Shown here one piece after another: positions 42,541-50,745 of a DNA stretch of 64,000 nucleotides (positions are counted from its first letter, which is position 1; every line of letters begins with the position of its first letter). A program made the translations under genes and the position numbers. Source of the DNA: Streptomyces sp. NBC_01351 (lineage in GTDB: Bacteria; Actinomycetota; Actinomycetes; Streptomycetales; Streptomycetaceae). Location: the NCBI RefSeq assembly GCF_036237315.1, contig NZ_CP108358.1, positions 124,001-188,000 of the forward strand, in the 5' to 3' direction. Below the pieces are notes generated by a model that saw nothing but the letters and a program-made list of their open reading frames with translations, ran no database searches and was not told the DNA's origin.

Positions 42541-43523
42541 GCCGCGACACCGCCCCATTCCATCAGGATCGAACCCCATGTCATGCCGGCTCCGAAGCCG
42601 GCCAGGAGGACCTTGTCCCCGACCTTGATCCGGCCCTCGTCCAGGGCTTCGGTCAGCGCGATCGGGATCGACGCCGACGCCGTGTTGCCGTACTTCTGGA
42701 GGTTGGTGATCAGAGCCTCCTGGCGCAGGCCGGTGTGCGACAGGATCGAGTTGATGATCCGGATGTTGGCCTGGTGCGGTACGACGTGGTCGACGTCCGC
42801 CGCGTCCACCTTGGCGTTCTCCAGCGTCTCGCGCACCGTGCGGACGGTGTACCGGACGGCGTTGAGGTAGATCTCGTTGCCGTTGATCTGCGCGTAGTGG
42901 AGGCCCGCGTCCAGCGTCTCCTGGGTGGTCGGCATCCGGCTGCCGCCGGCGAGCACCTTGAGCGAGCCGGCACAGGAGCCGTCGGCGCCCAGGTTCCACG
43001 CCTTGACCCGGTTCTCCGCGCCCGGCTGGATGACGATGGCACCCGCGCCGTCGCCGACGAGGATGGACAGGTCCCGGTCGGCCGGGTTGGCCGTCAGGGT
43101 GTGGGTGTCGGAGCCGATCAGCAGGATCGGGCGGGGGTCGATGCCGATCAGCGCCATCGCGGAGACCAGCCCGTAGACGAAGCCGGCGCACTCGGAGTTG
43201 ACGTCGTGCGCGCTGCCCGAGATGCCGAGCTCGTGGTGGACGAACGCGGAGGTCGCCGGGGACGGCTGCTCGGGCGTGGCGGTCGCGACGATGAGGTGGG
43301 CGATGTCGGCGCCGGTCAGGCCCGCCTTCTCCAGCGCGCGCCGGCCGGCCTCGACGGCCAGGGAGGCGGTGGTCTGCCCCGGGTCGACCGCCCGCCGCTC
43401 GCGGATGCCGCAGCGGCTGGTGATCCAGTGCTCGTCAACGCCGAAACGCTCGGCGAGCTCGGCACTGGTGACGATGCGTTCGGGTACGGACATGCCCCAC
43501 CCGGTGATGTCGAAGCCGGTCAC
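42537..43523 (-). CDS. KASIII/FabH-like ketosynthase
   Basis: A 328-residue KASIII. Catalytic Cys in VNSECAGFVYGLVSA, His in VVPHQANIRI, Asn in KYGNTASASIP. KASIII enzymes prime chains from acyl-CoA or transfer acyl groups. The GTG at 43523 follows the ACP stop by 11 bp. Its starter could be the pyrrolyl or another acyl unit. Confidence 0.88.
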   Translation of the reverse strand: MTGFDITGWGMSVPERIVTSAELAERFGVDEHWITSRCGIRERRAVDPGQTTASLAVEAGRRALEKAGLTGADIAHLIVATATPEQPSPATSAFVHHELGISGSAHDVNSECAGFVYGLVSAMALIGIDPRPILLIGSDTHTLTANPADRDLSILVGDGAGAIVIQPGAENRVKAWNLGADGSCAGSLKVLAGGSRMPTTQETLDAGLHYAQINGNEIYLNAVRYTVRTVRETLENAKVDAADVDHVVPHQANIRIINSILSHTGLRQEALITNLQKYGNTASASIPIALTEALDEGRIKVGDKVLLAGFGAGMTWGSILMEWGGVAA

Positions 43524-43534
43524 GTCACCCCTCG

Positions 43535-43789
43535 CTACGCCTGAGCCGGGACGAGGTCAACGATCTTCGCGTAGACGTCACGCAGGGTGGTCGTGTCGTC
43601 GAGGTCGGCGAAGAGGGACTCGTCGGCCGGGATGTGCGGGTACTGGTTCTGGAATCCGTACAGCCACTCCATCAGGTCCAGCGAGTCGACGTCCGCGATG
43701 TGCTGGAGCGGGGCGTCGGGGCTGACCTCCGCGGCACCCGAAACGGCCTCGAGCTGGCTCGCCAGTTCTTCGATGGTGGGCAGCGACAT
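43535..43789 (-). CDS. acyl carrier protein
   Basis: An 84-residue ACP with the phosphopantetheine Ser in HIADVDSLDLMEWLYGFQ. ATG at 43789, preceded by GAGAGAGGACCGACCCC. First gene of the ACP-KASIII-FabG unit; likely the carrier for the KS, FabG, MaoC and oxoamine synthase. Confidence 0.88.
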   Translation of the reverse strand: MSLPTIEELASQLEAVSGAAEVSPDAPLQHIADVDSLDLMEWLYGFQNQYPHIPADESLFADLDDTTTLRDVYAKIVDLVPAQA

Positions 43790-43860
43790 GGGGTCGGTCC
43801 TCTCTCGGCAATGCAACTCGGCGGTACGTGTCTGGTTTTCGAGAGCGATAAAAGCGCCGT

Positions 43861-43928
43861 CCCCGCAAGGAAGGCGCAACACGGCCCGGTGGCTCGAATC
43901 GGGCCCGTCTTGCGCACGCCTTGCGGGG
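43861..43928. promoter_or_regulatory. 68-bp imperfect dyad in a divergent promoter
   Basis: The left arm 43861-43888 begins CCCCGCAAGG, contains GCGCAA and ends CCCG. The right arm 43900-43928 is nearly its reverse complement, ending GCCTTGCGGGG. It is centred between the ACP (start 43789) and methyltransferase (start 43995) genes. Direct repeats TCTGGTTTTC (43831) and TCCGGTTTTC (43931) flank it. An operator for a bidirectional promoter is more likely than a terminator, since both genes point outward. Confidence 0.5.
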
Positions 43929-43994
43929 CATCCGGTTTTCTCTGACGCGAATTCGGAAATACGGCCCGCCGGACACGCAGGAAAGAGGATCAGG

Positions 43995-44891
43995 ATGACA
44001 ACGGTCGCCCCCAAGTCGGTGGACCCCGAGGTCGATGCGATCAGGCACCACTACGAGGTCAGCAACGATTTCTACCGGCTCCTGCTGGGCCCCACGATGA
44101 TGTACTCCGGCGGCTACTGGGAGGACGGCGAGGACCTGGTCGCCACCCTCGACGAGGCCCAGGAGCGCAAGCTCGACAAGTTCGCCGAGCTGGCGGGCGT
44201 CCGGGCCGGCTCCACCAAGCGCGTCCTGGACATCGGCTGCGGCTGGGGCACCATGCTCAACCGCCTCACCACCGTGCACGGCGCGGAGCAGGCCGTCGGC
44301 CTGACCCTGTCCCGCACCCAGGAAGCCTTCATCGACGGGCTGAACAACCCGAAGATCACCACGCTGGTCCAGAGCTGGGCCGACTACAAGGTCGCCGACG
44401 ACAGCGAGAAGTACGACGCCGCGTTCTGCATCAACGCGCTGGAGCACTTCGTCTCCTCGAACCTGCCGCCGAAGGAGCGCACCAAGCGCTACCGGTACTT
44501 CTTCTCGCAGGTCGCGAACGCCCTGAACCCGGGCGCCAAGTTCGTGCTGCACACCATGACCGCCGAGGCGCTGCCGATGAACCGCGCGCTCCTCGACGAC
44601 CTGAAGTTCCTGCAGCGCTCCGAGTTCGAGGGCTGCCACATCCCCCACCTGCACGAGCTGAGCTCCGCCGCCGAGGGCCTCTTCGAGATCGACGAGGTCG
44701 TCAACGAGCGCGAGTCCTTCGCGATGGCCTGCCGCGCGTGGCTGGTCCTGCTGGCCGAGCGCCGGGACGAGGCCGTGGCCATGGAGGGCGAAGAGGTCGT
44801 CTCCCGCTTCGAGCGCTACCTCGACATCTTCGCGTACACGCTCGAGGACAAGTTCTTCAACAACTTCCGCGTCACCATCACCCGCCGTTAA
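43995..44891 (+). CDS. cyclopropane-fatty-acid-synthase-like methyltransferase
   Basis: A 298-residue SAM methyltransferase. N-terminal VDAIRHHYEVSNDFYRLLLG and MMYSGGYWED are typical of CfaS/mycolic-acid cyclopropane synthases, as is SAM motif I VLDIGCGWGTML; INALEHF is the post-motif region. ATG at 43995 after AGAGGATCAGG. It would methylate or cyclopropanate an acyl or ring intermediate. First gene of a six-gene plus-strand unit. Confidence 0.85.
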   Translation: MTTVAPKSVDPEVDAIRHHYEVSNDFYRLLLGPTMMYSGGYWEDGEDLVATLDEAQERKLDKFAELAGVRAGSTKRVLDIGCGWGTMLNRLTTVHGAEQAVGLTLSRTQEAFIDGLNNPKITTLVQSWADYKVADDSEKYDAAFCINALEHFVSSNLPPKERTKRYRYFFSQVANALNPGAKFVLHTMTAEALPMNRALLDDLKFLQRSEFEGCHIPHLHELSSAAEGLFEIDEVVNERESFAMACRAWLVLLAERRDEAVAMEGEEVVSRFERYLDIFAYTLEDKFFNNFRVTITRR

Positions 44892-44901
44892 GGAGGCCGA
44901 C

Positions 44902-46467
44902 GTGGCGAGCATTCTCAACCCGGCCAAGGACGGCGGGGCGCTCACGGGCGCCGCCGCGGTCCCCGGCAGCGGTGGCGGCCCGACCCGCCACCTGCGGGTC
45001 GCGGTCATCGGTACCGGCTTCTCGGGCCTGGGCACGGCGATCCGGCTGCTGCAGTCGGGCATCGACGACTTCCTGGTGTTCGAGCGGGCCGACGAGGTCG
45101 GCGGCACCTGGCGCGACAACAGCTATCCGGGTTGTGCGTGCGACGTCATGTCCCACCTCTACTCGTTCTCGTTCGCCCGGAACCCGAACTGGAAGTCGAC
45201 GTTCGCCTCGCGGGACGAGCTGTTCGCCTACCTGCGCGACACGGCCGACCGCTTCGGCGTCCGCCCCCACATCCGGTTCGGGCACGAGCTGGTCGCCGCC
45301 CGCTGGGACGAGGGCGAGCGGCACTGGCACATCGAGACCTCGCAGGGCGACTACACCGCGCAGGTGCTGGTCACCGGCACCGGCTACCTGAGCGAGCCGG
45401 CCACCCCGAACATCAAGGGCCTGGCCGACTTCGAGGGCAAGGTCTTCCACTCCTCGACCTGGGACCACGACCACGACCTGGCCGGCCGCCGCGTCGCCGT
45501 CATCGGTACGGGCGCCTCCGCCATCCAGTTCGTACCGGCGATCCAGCCCGAGGTCGCCCAGCTCGACCTGTACCAGCGCACGCCCCCGTGGGTCGGCCCG
45601 AAGCCCGACAAGGCCAACAGCCCCCTGCACACCAAGCTGCTCCGCTCGCTGCCCGGCTACCAGCAGTTCCGCCGCGGCTTCAACATGTGGGGCCGCGAGA
45701 TCCTGGCCTTCTTCTGGAAGCGGCCCAAGCTCGCCGCGAACGTCCAGAAGATGGCGAGCGACCACCTGAAGAAGTCGGTGCCGGACGAGGCGCTGCGCGC
45801 GAAGCTGACCCCCGACTACCTGGTGGCCTGCAAGCGCCTGCTGTTCTCGAACACCTGGTACCCGGCGATCCAGCAGCCCAACGTGGACATCGTCACCGAC
45901 GGGATCGCGGAGGTCCGCGCCAAGTCGGTCGTCGGCTCGGACGGCGTCGAGCGCGAGGTCGACACGATCATCCTGGGCACCGGCTTCGAGGCCACCGACC
46001 GGCCCGTGGCGCGCCGGATCTGGGGCAAGGGCGGCGTACAGCTGCGCGAGGCGTGGAAGGACGGGATGTCCGCCCACCGCGGCACCACCGTCGCCGGCTT
46101 CCCGAACCTCTTCATGCTGCTGGGCCCGAACACGGCCCTGGGCCACTCCTCCCAGACCGTGATGATCGAGGCGCAGATCCAGTACGTGCTCGATTCGCTG
46201 CAGCAGATCGAGAAGCGCGGGCTGGCCAGCATCGAGGTCCGCCAGGAGGCGCAGGACGCGTACAACAAGAAGCTCGACGGCCATCTGGAAGGCACGGTCT
46301 GGATGGCGGGCGGCTGCAAGAGCTGGTACCTCGACGCCAACGGCCGCAACTCGTCGATCTTCCCGACCTACACCTGGCGGTTCCGCCGGGCGACCAAGCG
46401 CCTCGACCTCAGCGAGTACCAGCTCGCATCCCAGGTACGCACGCCCAAGCCGGTACCGCACCAGTAA
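44902..46467 (+). CDS. Baeyer-Villiger-type flavin monooxygenase
   Basis: A 521-residue two-dinucleotide-site monooxygenase. FAD site VAVIGTGFSGLGTAIRLL, BVMO fingerprint FEGKVFHSSTWDHD (F-x-G-x-x-x-H-x-x-x-W), NADPH site VAVIGTGASAIQF. GTG at 44902 follows AAGGAGGCC, 10 bp after the methyltransferase stop. It would insert oxygen next to a ketone, N-hydroxylate, or oxidise an indole/pyrrole; the substrate is unknown. Confidence 0.9.
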   Translation: MASILNPAKDGGALTGAAAVPGSGGGPTRHLRVAVIGTGFSGLGTAIRLLQSGIDDFLVFERADEVGGTWRDNSYPGCACDVMSHLYSFSFARNPNWKSTFASRDELFAYLRDTADRFGVRPHIRFGHELVAARWDEGERHWHIETSQGDYTAQVLVTGTGYLSEPATPNIKGLADFEGKVFHSSTWDHDHDLAGRRVAVIGTGASAIQFVPAIQPEVAQLDLYQRTPPWVGPKPDKANSPLHTKLLRSLPGYQQFRRGFNMWGREILAFFWKRPKLAANVQKMASDHLKKSVPDEALRAKLTPDYLVACKRLLFSNTWYPAIQQPNVDIVTDGIAEVRAKSVVGSDGVEREVDTIILGTGFEATDRPVARRIWGKGGVQLREAWKDGMSAHRGTTVAGFPNLFMLLGPNTALGHSSQTVMIEAQIQYVLDSLQQIEKRGLASIEVRQEAQDAYNKKLDGHLEGTVWMAGGCKSWYLDANGRNSSIFPTYTWRFRRATKRLDLSEYQLASQVRTPKPVPHQ

Positions 46468-46519
46468 TCACGCCAGCAGAGCACGCCCACACGCCATGGG
46501 AATCGGGAGACGTACGCAG

Positions 46520-48040
46520 ATGAGCACTACCCCCAGAACGACCGCCGGGCCCGCTGAGCCGTCGCGGCGCAAGGTCCTGAGCGGCATCGCCGCCACCGCC
46601 GTCGCGGTCGTCGGCTGGAACGCCGTCGACCAGAGCTGGGCGACGGCCGCCGAGGCCGCCGGCAACTCGGACGTCATACCGGTGCCGGGACTGGTCGGCA
46701 CGCTGACGACCGACGCGGCCACGGTCAACTCCTTCGGCCACGACTTCGGCCACTTCTTCGACGACGCCAAGCCGTGGGCCGTGCTGCGGCCCGGCTCGAT
46801 CGACGACATCGTCACCATCGTCAACTACGCCCGCGTCAACGGCATCAAGATCGCGGTCAACGGCCAGGGCGGCACCGGCAACGACATCGAGTCGCACTCG
46901 GTGTACGGCCAGGCCCGCGTCCCGGGCGGCATCTCCATCGACGCCAAGGGCATGTCGAAGATCCTGTCCATCGGCGACAACTACGCCGTGGTCGAGGCCG
47001 GCGTGACCTGGGGCCAGCTGACCGACGCCACCCTCGCGCTCGGCAAGACCCCGCCGGCCCTGCCGGACTACCTGTACATCTCCGTCGGCGGCACCATCAG
47101 CATCGGCGGCATCGGCGGGACCGTGCAGAAGTTCGGCCTGCTCTGCGACACCGTCCAGGCCATCGACATCATCACCGGTGAGGGCAAGCTCGTCACCGCC
47201 ACCCCGTGGCTGCGCCCCGACCTGTTCAACGCGGCGCTGTCGGGCGGCGGCCAGGTCGGCATCATCGTCCGGGTCAACGTCAAGCTGATGCCGGCGCCCA
47301 AGCGGGCGGTCATCTTCAGCCTGTACTACAACACGGTCGAGCAGTACCTCGTCGACTCCGAGAAGGTGCTGGCCGACGGCCGCTTCCAGGTCCACGCGGG
47401 CGAGATGCAGCGCACCCCGGACAACTCGGGCTGGCGCTACAAGCTGGAGGTCGGGGCCACCTACAACACGACCCCGCCGGACCGCAACAAGCTGCTGTGC
47501 GACCTGAAGGACGACCGGCCCTCCGCGGTCATCGAGGACGTGACCTACCGGGACTACATGTTCCGCCTGGACGCGTACGAGGAGTACCTGAAGTCGACCG
47601 GTCACTGGTACACGCCCAAGCCGTGGCTGAGCATGTTCCTGCCCGCGTCGAAGACCAAGGCGTTCATGAAGCTGGTCGAGCAGGAGATGAACGCCGACTC
47701 GCTCGGCGGCGGGTTCCTGCTCTTCTACCCGTACTTCACCTCGAAGCTGAAGCGCCCGCTGGCGATGCAGCCCAACGAGTCGGTGGCGTACCTCTTCGAC
47801 CTGCTGCGCTTCCCCAACCCGGGCGAGCCCAACATCCAGGCCATGGTCGACCAGAACCGCCGGCTGTACGACATCGCGGTGGGCATGGGCGCCAAGCGCT
47901 ACCTGGTGGGCTCCATCCCGATGACGACCGCCGACTGGAAGAAGCACTTCGGCAACCGCTGGACCGGCTTCGTCAACGCCAAGCGGAAGTACGACCCGAA
48001 CAACATCCTCACCCCCGGCCAGGGCTTCGGCCTGATCTGA
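46520..48040 (+). CDS. Tat-signal FAD-linked oxidase (VAO/PCMH fold)
   Basis: A 506-residue oxidase. The N-terminus SRRKVLSGIAATAVAVVGW is a Tat signal, so the enzyme probably acts outside the cytoplasm. FAD-binding PCMH blocks: GSIDDIVTIVNYARVNGIKI, GTISIGGIGGTVQKFGLLCD, and the C-terminal YDPNNILTPGQ. The covalent-His position of relatives (GHS) reads NGQGGTGNDIES, so FAD may be held non-covalently. Similar in layout to cytokinin dehydrogenase and berberine-bridge enzymes, which close rings oxidatively. ATG at 46520 gives the most compact signal peptide. A hairpin follows the stop. Confidence 0.85.
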   Translation: MSTTPRTTAGPAEPSRRKVLSGIAATAVAVVGWNAVDQSWATAAEAAGNSDVIPVPGLVGTLTTDAATVNSFGHDFGHFFDDAKPWAVLRPGSIDDIVTIVNYARVNGIKIAVNGQGGTGNDIESHSVYGQARVPGGISIDAKGMSKILSIGDNYAVVEAGVTWGQLTDATLALGKTPPALPDYLYISVGGTISIGGIGGTVQKFGLLCDTVQAIDIITGEGKLVTATPWLRPDLFNAALSGGGQVGIIVRVNVKLMPAPKRAVIFSLYYNTVEQYLVDSEKVLADGRFQVHAGEMQRTPDNSGWRYKLEVGATYNTTPPDRNKLLCDLKDDRPSAVIEDVTYRDYMFRLDAYEEYLKSTGHWYTPKPWLSMFLPASKTKAFMKLVEQEMNADSLGGGFLLFYPYFTSKLKRPLAMQPNESVAYLFDLLRFPNPGEPNIQAMVDQNRRLYDIAVGMGAKRYLVGSIPMTTADWKKHFGNRWTGFVNAKRKYDPNNILTPGQGFGLI

Positions 48041-48057
48041 CCGGGGCGAAGTCCGAG

Positions 48058-48092
48058 CGGCGGGGGCGGGGAGAGGGATCCCGCCCCCGCCG
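48058..48092. terminator. hairpin inside the plus-strand gene unit
   Basis: CGGCGGGGGCGGG (48058-48070) pairs with CCCGCCCCCGCCG (48080-48092) over a 9-nt loop. It lies between the oxidase and the SRPBCC gene, so the last three genes may be expressed at a lower level or from their own promoter. Confidence 0.75.
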
Positions 48093-48114
48093 CGTGCTCT
48101 TATCGGAGGTAGTG

Positions 48115-48588
48115 ATGACCACGTACGACCTGATCGACGAGGCGGTGATCGACGCCCCGGCGGACGCCGTCTGGGACGCGCTCGTCGCCGAGTTCCGCGG
48201 TGCCGAGAAGTGGTGGGTCCCGGCCAACACGTTCACCGCTGTCTCCGGCGCCCCCGACGAGGTCGGCGGCCTGGTGGGCGTGACCGTGCACACCAAGGGC
48301 TCCGACAAGAGCGGGCTGAAGCTGCGCTTCACCTCGCGCACGGTGGCGGTGCAGCCGGGCCGCCGGCTGGACATCGAGTACGTGGACGGGGTCTTCCGGG
48401 GCCCCAGCACCTTCCTGCTCGAACCCCTGGCGGACGGCCGCACCCGGATCTCGATGCACTTCGTCGGCACCCCCCACGGCTGGCTCAAGCTGCTCTCCAA
48501 GGTCGCGGACCTGGGCGCGGAGCACTCCAAGGGCACCCTCGCGGCCTTCGAATCGCTGGGCCGGCAGCTGTCGGCGGTGCCGCGGTGA
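48115..48588 (+). CDS. SRPBCC/START-fold protein (polyketide cyclase-like)
   Basis: A 157-residue protein: DEAVIDAPADAVWDALVAEF at the N-terminus and a C-terminal long helix (LLSKVADLGAEHSKGTLAAF) give the helix-grip fold of polyketide cyclase/dehydrases. ATG at 48115 follows CGGAGGTAGTG. It could bind or cyclise the pathway intermediate. The stop overlaps the next start (GTGA). Confidence 0.8.
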   Translation: MTTYDLIDEAVIDAPADAVWDALVAEFRGAEKWWVPANTFTAVSGAPDEVGGLVGVTVHTKGSDKSGLKLRFTSRTVAVQPGRRLDIEYVDGVFRGPSTFLLEPLADGRTRISMHFVGTPHGWLKLLSKVADLGAEHSKGTLAAFESLGRQLSAVPR

Positions 48589-49430
48589 CGACGGCCCCCG
48601 AGCTCACCCACGAGCTGACGGTCCGTACGGACGACGACGCCGAGCTGGCGGTCACCGTCCTCGCCCCGCTGGCGGGCACGCCCGCGGCCGGCGACGTGGT
48701 CCTCGTCCACGGCTGGGCGCACTCCCGCCGGGCGTGGGGCACGGTCGCGGACCGGCTGATCCGGGCCGGCCACCGGGTGGTGCTGTACGACCAGCGCGGC
48801 CACGGCGCCTCCACGGAGGGCCGCACGCCGGTCTCGGTGGAACGCCTCGGCTCCGACCTGGCGGCGGTGCTCGCGGAGACGGGCGCACGCGAGGCGGTGG
48901 TCGTCGGCCACTCGGGCGGCGGTTTCGCGGCCCTGTCGTACGCGGTCACCTCGCCCTCGGCCGGCCGGCTGCGCGGTCTCGTGCTCCTGGGGACGGCCGC
49001 GCACGGCCAGGACACCCCGGACAGCGAGGTGAAGATGATGGGCAGCCCCGTCTTCTCCCGGGCCCTGCGCCTTCCCTGGCTGGGCCGCAAGCTGCTCGGC
49101 TCCACGATGGGCAAGGGCGTGGATCCCGTCGTCCTCGACGTCAACCGCCAGATGTTCGCCGTGACGCTCCCCCGGGTCCGGGCCGACTTCTTCCGCTGCA
49201 CCCGCGGCTGGGACCTGCGCGGGGCGCTGGCCTCGGTCACGGTTCCGGCGGTCGTCCTGCACGGGGAGGCCGACAAGGTGATCGACATCGAGCTGGCGAA
49301 GATCCTCGCGGGCGCCCTGCCCGGTGCCCGCTTCGAACCGGTCCCGGACGCGGGCCACATGCTGCCCCTCGAACGCCCGCTCCTCGCCGTCTCCGCGGTC
49401 TCCGAGCTCGCCTCGCTCGCCCCGCGGTGA
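48585..49430 (+). CDS. alpha/beta hydrolase
   Basis: A 281-residue hydrolase: oxyanion HGWAHSRRAWG, DQRGHGAS, nucleophile elbow GHSGGG (Ser about 108), acid in HGEADKVI, catalytic His in DAGHMLPLE. GTG coupled to the SRPBCC stop. It may release the product from a carrier or hydrolyse an ester made by the Baeyer-Villiger-type enzyme. Confidence 0.85.
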   Translation: MTTAPELTHELTVRTDDDAELAVTVLAPLAGTPAAGDVVLVHGWAHSRRAWGTVADRLIRAGHRVVLYDQRGHGASTEGRTPVSVERLGSDLAAVLAETGAREAVVVGHSGGGFAALSYAVTSPSAGRLRGLVLLGTAAHGQDTPDSEVKMMGSPVFSRALRLPWLGRKLLGSTMGKGVDPVVLDVNRQMFAVTLPRVRADFFRCTRGWDLRGALASVTVPAVVLHGEADKVIDIELAKILAGALPGARFEPVPDAGHMLPLERPLLAVSAVSELASLAPR

Positions 49431-49442
49431 GGTGAGCCGGCC

Positions 49443-50081
49443 TTGATCGAGGAACTCCTGCCGCCGGGCGTCACGTCGTCGGAAGCCTTCGACGACGCGG
49501 CGCCCGCTCCGCTGTTCCCGGCCGAGGCGGCCCTGATGGAGGGCCGCCGGGCGCGCCGGCGCCGCCAGTTCGCGACGGCCCGCGCCTGCGCCCGGCGCTG
49601 CCTCACGGACCTCGGCGGCCGTCCGGTCGCCCTGCTCCCGGGCCCGGGCGGCGCCCCCCGGTGGCCGTCGGGCGTGGTGGGCAGCATCACCCACTGCGAG
49701 GGCTACCGCGGGGCGGTGGCGGCCCGGGCCTCCACGGTGTCGGCCCTGGGCATCGACGCGGAGCCGGTGGGCCCGCTCCCCAAGGGCGTGCTCTCCCTGA
49801 TCACCTCCCCGGAGGAGCGGGCCGAGCTGGCCGAGCTCACCTCGGCCGACCCTTCCGTCCCCTGGGACCGCGTCTTCTTCTCCGCGAAGGAGGCCGCCTA
49901 CAAGGCCTGGTACCCGGCCACCGGCATCTGGCTCGGTTTCCGCGACGCCACTCTCGCCCTCTCCGCCGCGGGCACCTTCGAGGCCACCCTGCGCCCGCCG
50001 GTCCCCACACCCGTCGACCCGGTGTACCGGGGCCGCTGGCTGGTCGGCCCGGAGCTGGTCCTGACCGCGGTGGCCCGCTGA
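49443..50081 (+). CDS. 4'-phosphopantetheinyl transferase (EntD type)
   Basis: A 212-residue enzyme with the two family motifs, GIDAEP (Mg-binding Asp) and FFSAKEAAYKAWYP. The start is a TTG at 49443 after GGTGAGCCGGCC. It is a second, different phosphopantetheinyl transferase from the one at 8849-9688. It presumably activates the PCP and ACP of this locus. Last gene of the plus-strand unit; it faces the RiPP locus tail to tail. Confidence 0.88.
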   Translation: MIEELLPPGVTSSEAFDDAAPAPLFPAEAALMEGRRARRRRQFATARACARRCLTDLGGRPVALLPGPGGAPRWPSGVVGSITHCEGYRGAVAARASTVSALGIDAEPVGPLPKGVLSLITSPEERAELAELTSADPSVPWDRVFFSAKEAAYKAWYPATGIWLGFRDATLALSAAGTFEATLRPPVPTPVDPVYRGRWLVGPELVLTAVAR

Positions 50082-50119
50082 CCCGTTGACCCGCTGACCC
50101 GCTGGTGTGGCCGGGGCCG

Positions 50120-50362
50120 TCAGTGGTCGGCCAGGTGCCAATCCTGAAGGCCGGGGCGGGACAGGATGTCGGTGGCGATCCGGTTGACCTGGGTCGTGGT
50201 GGTTCCGGACGGTGCGGCGATCAGGAGGCGGGCGAGGTTCTCCTCGCATGCGCCGACCTCGGCGTGCCATCCGGCCGGCAGGAGGGCCACGAACCGGATC
50301 GCCGCGCTCTCCGGCGGCGCCGCGGGAGGACCGACGATCGACACCTGGTGGGATAAGTCCAT
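50120..50362 (-). CDS. hypothetical small protein at the end of the RiPP operon
   Basis: An 80-residue protein, ATG at 50362 behind GGAGCC (an ATG 15 bp upstream lacks a good site). It contains IRFVALLPAGWHAEVGACEE and NLARLLIAAPSGTTTTQVNR, with no TM and no leader-like repeat. It ends GLQDWHLADH. It lies downstream of the exporter genes. No family recognised; it could be a self-protection or regulatory protein, or unrelated. Confidence 0.5.
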   Translation of the reverse strand: MDLSHQVSIVGPPAAPPESAAIRFVALLPAGWHAEVGACEENLARLLIAAPSGTTTTQVNRIATDILSRPGLQDWHLADH

Positions 50363-50452
50363 TGGAAGGCTCCACATGAGGATGAGAAGAGACGGGGGCG
50401 TCCGGGCCCGGCTGCCTCGTCGCAGCCGGCCCGGACGGGATCGGGGGGCCGA

Positions 50453-50653
50453 TCAGGCGGAGGTGCGGCCCTTGGTGCCCTTGGCGAGGCGGCTGACCAG
50501 CACGACGATCGCGACGGCCAGTGCTCCGCCGACGCCGTAGCGGACACCGTCGGCGGCGTCGCTGGTGAAGAGCACCGCCTCGACGCAGGCGAGCACGGCC
50601 AGGAGCGCGGCGAGGGAGGTGGTGGTGCGGGAGGCGGTGGCGGTGGCGGTCAT
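50453..50653 (-). CDS. small two-TM membrane protein
   Basis: A 66-residue protein: a Thr/Ala-rich start, then TM helices at about 14-31 (LAALLAVLACVEAVLFTSDA) and 38-55, and a basic C-terminus (RLAKGTKGRTSA). ATG at 50653 follows GGAAGGAACTCCG. It is 92 bp after the ABC permease on the same strand. Small membrane proteins beside RiPP exporters are often immunity factors; that is inference here. Confidence 0.55.
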   Translation of the reverse strand: MTATATASRTTTSLAALLAVLACVEAVLFTSDAADGVRYGVGGALAVAIVVLVSRLAKGTKGRTSA

Positions 50654-50745
50654 CGGAGTTCCTTCCGGGTGGGGTGGGGTGGGCTCGGGTCGGGTTTCTG
50701 GCTGTACCGGCGTGTGCGACCGGTGGTTCGGGTGGCGCGGAAAGG

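Noticed and set aside
41788..43191. A long FabG protein starting at 43191
   Set aside because: The SDR fold begins at the ATG at 42540, which overlaps the KASIII stop; the extra N-terminal sequence is out-of-frame KASIII.
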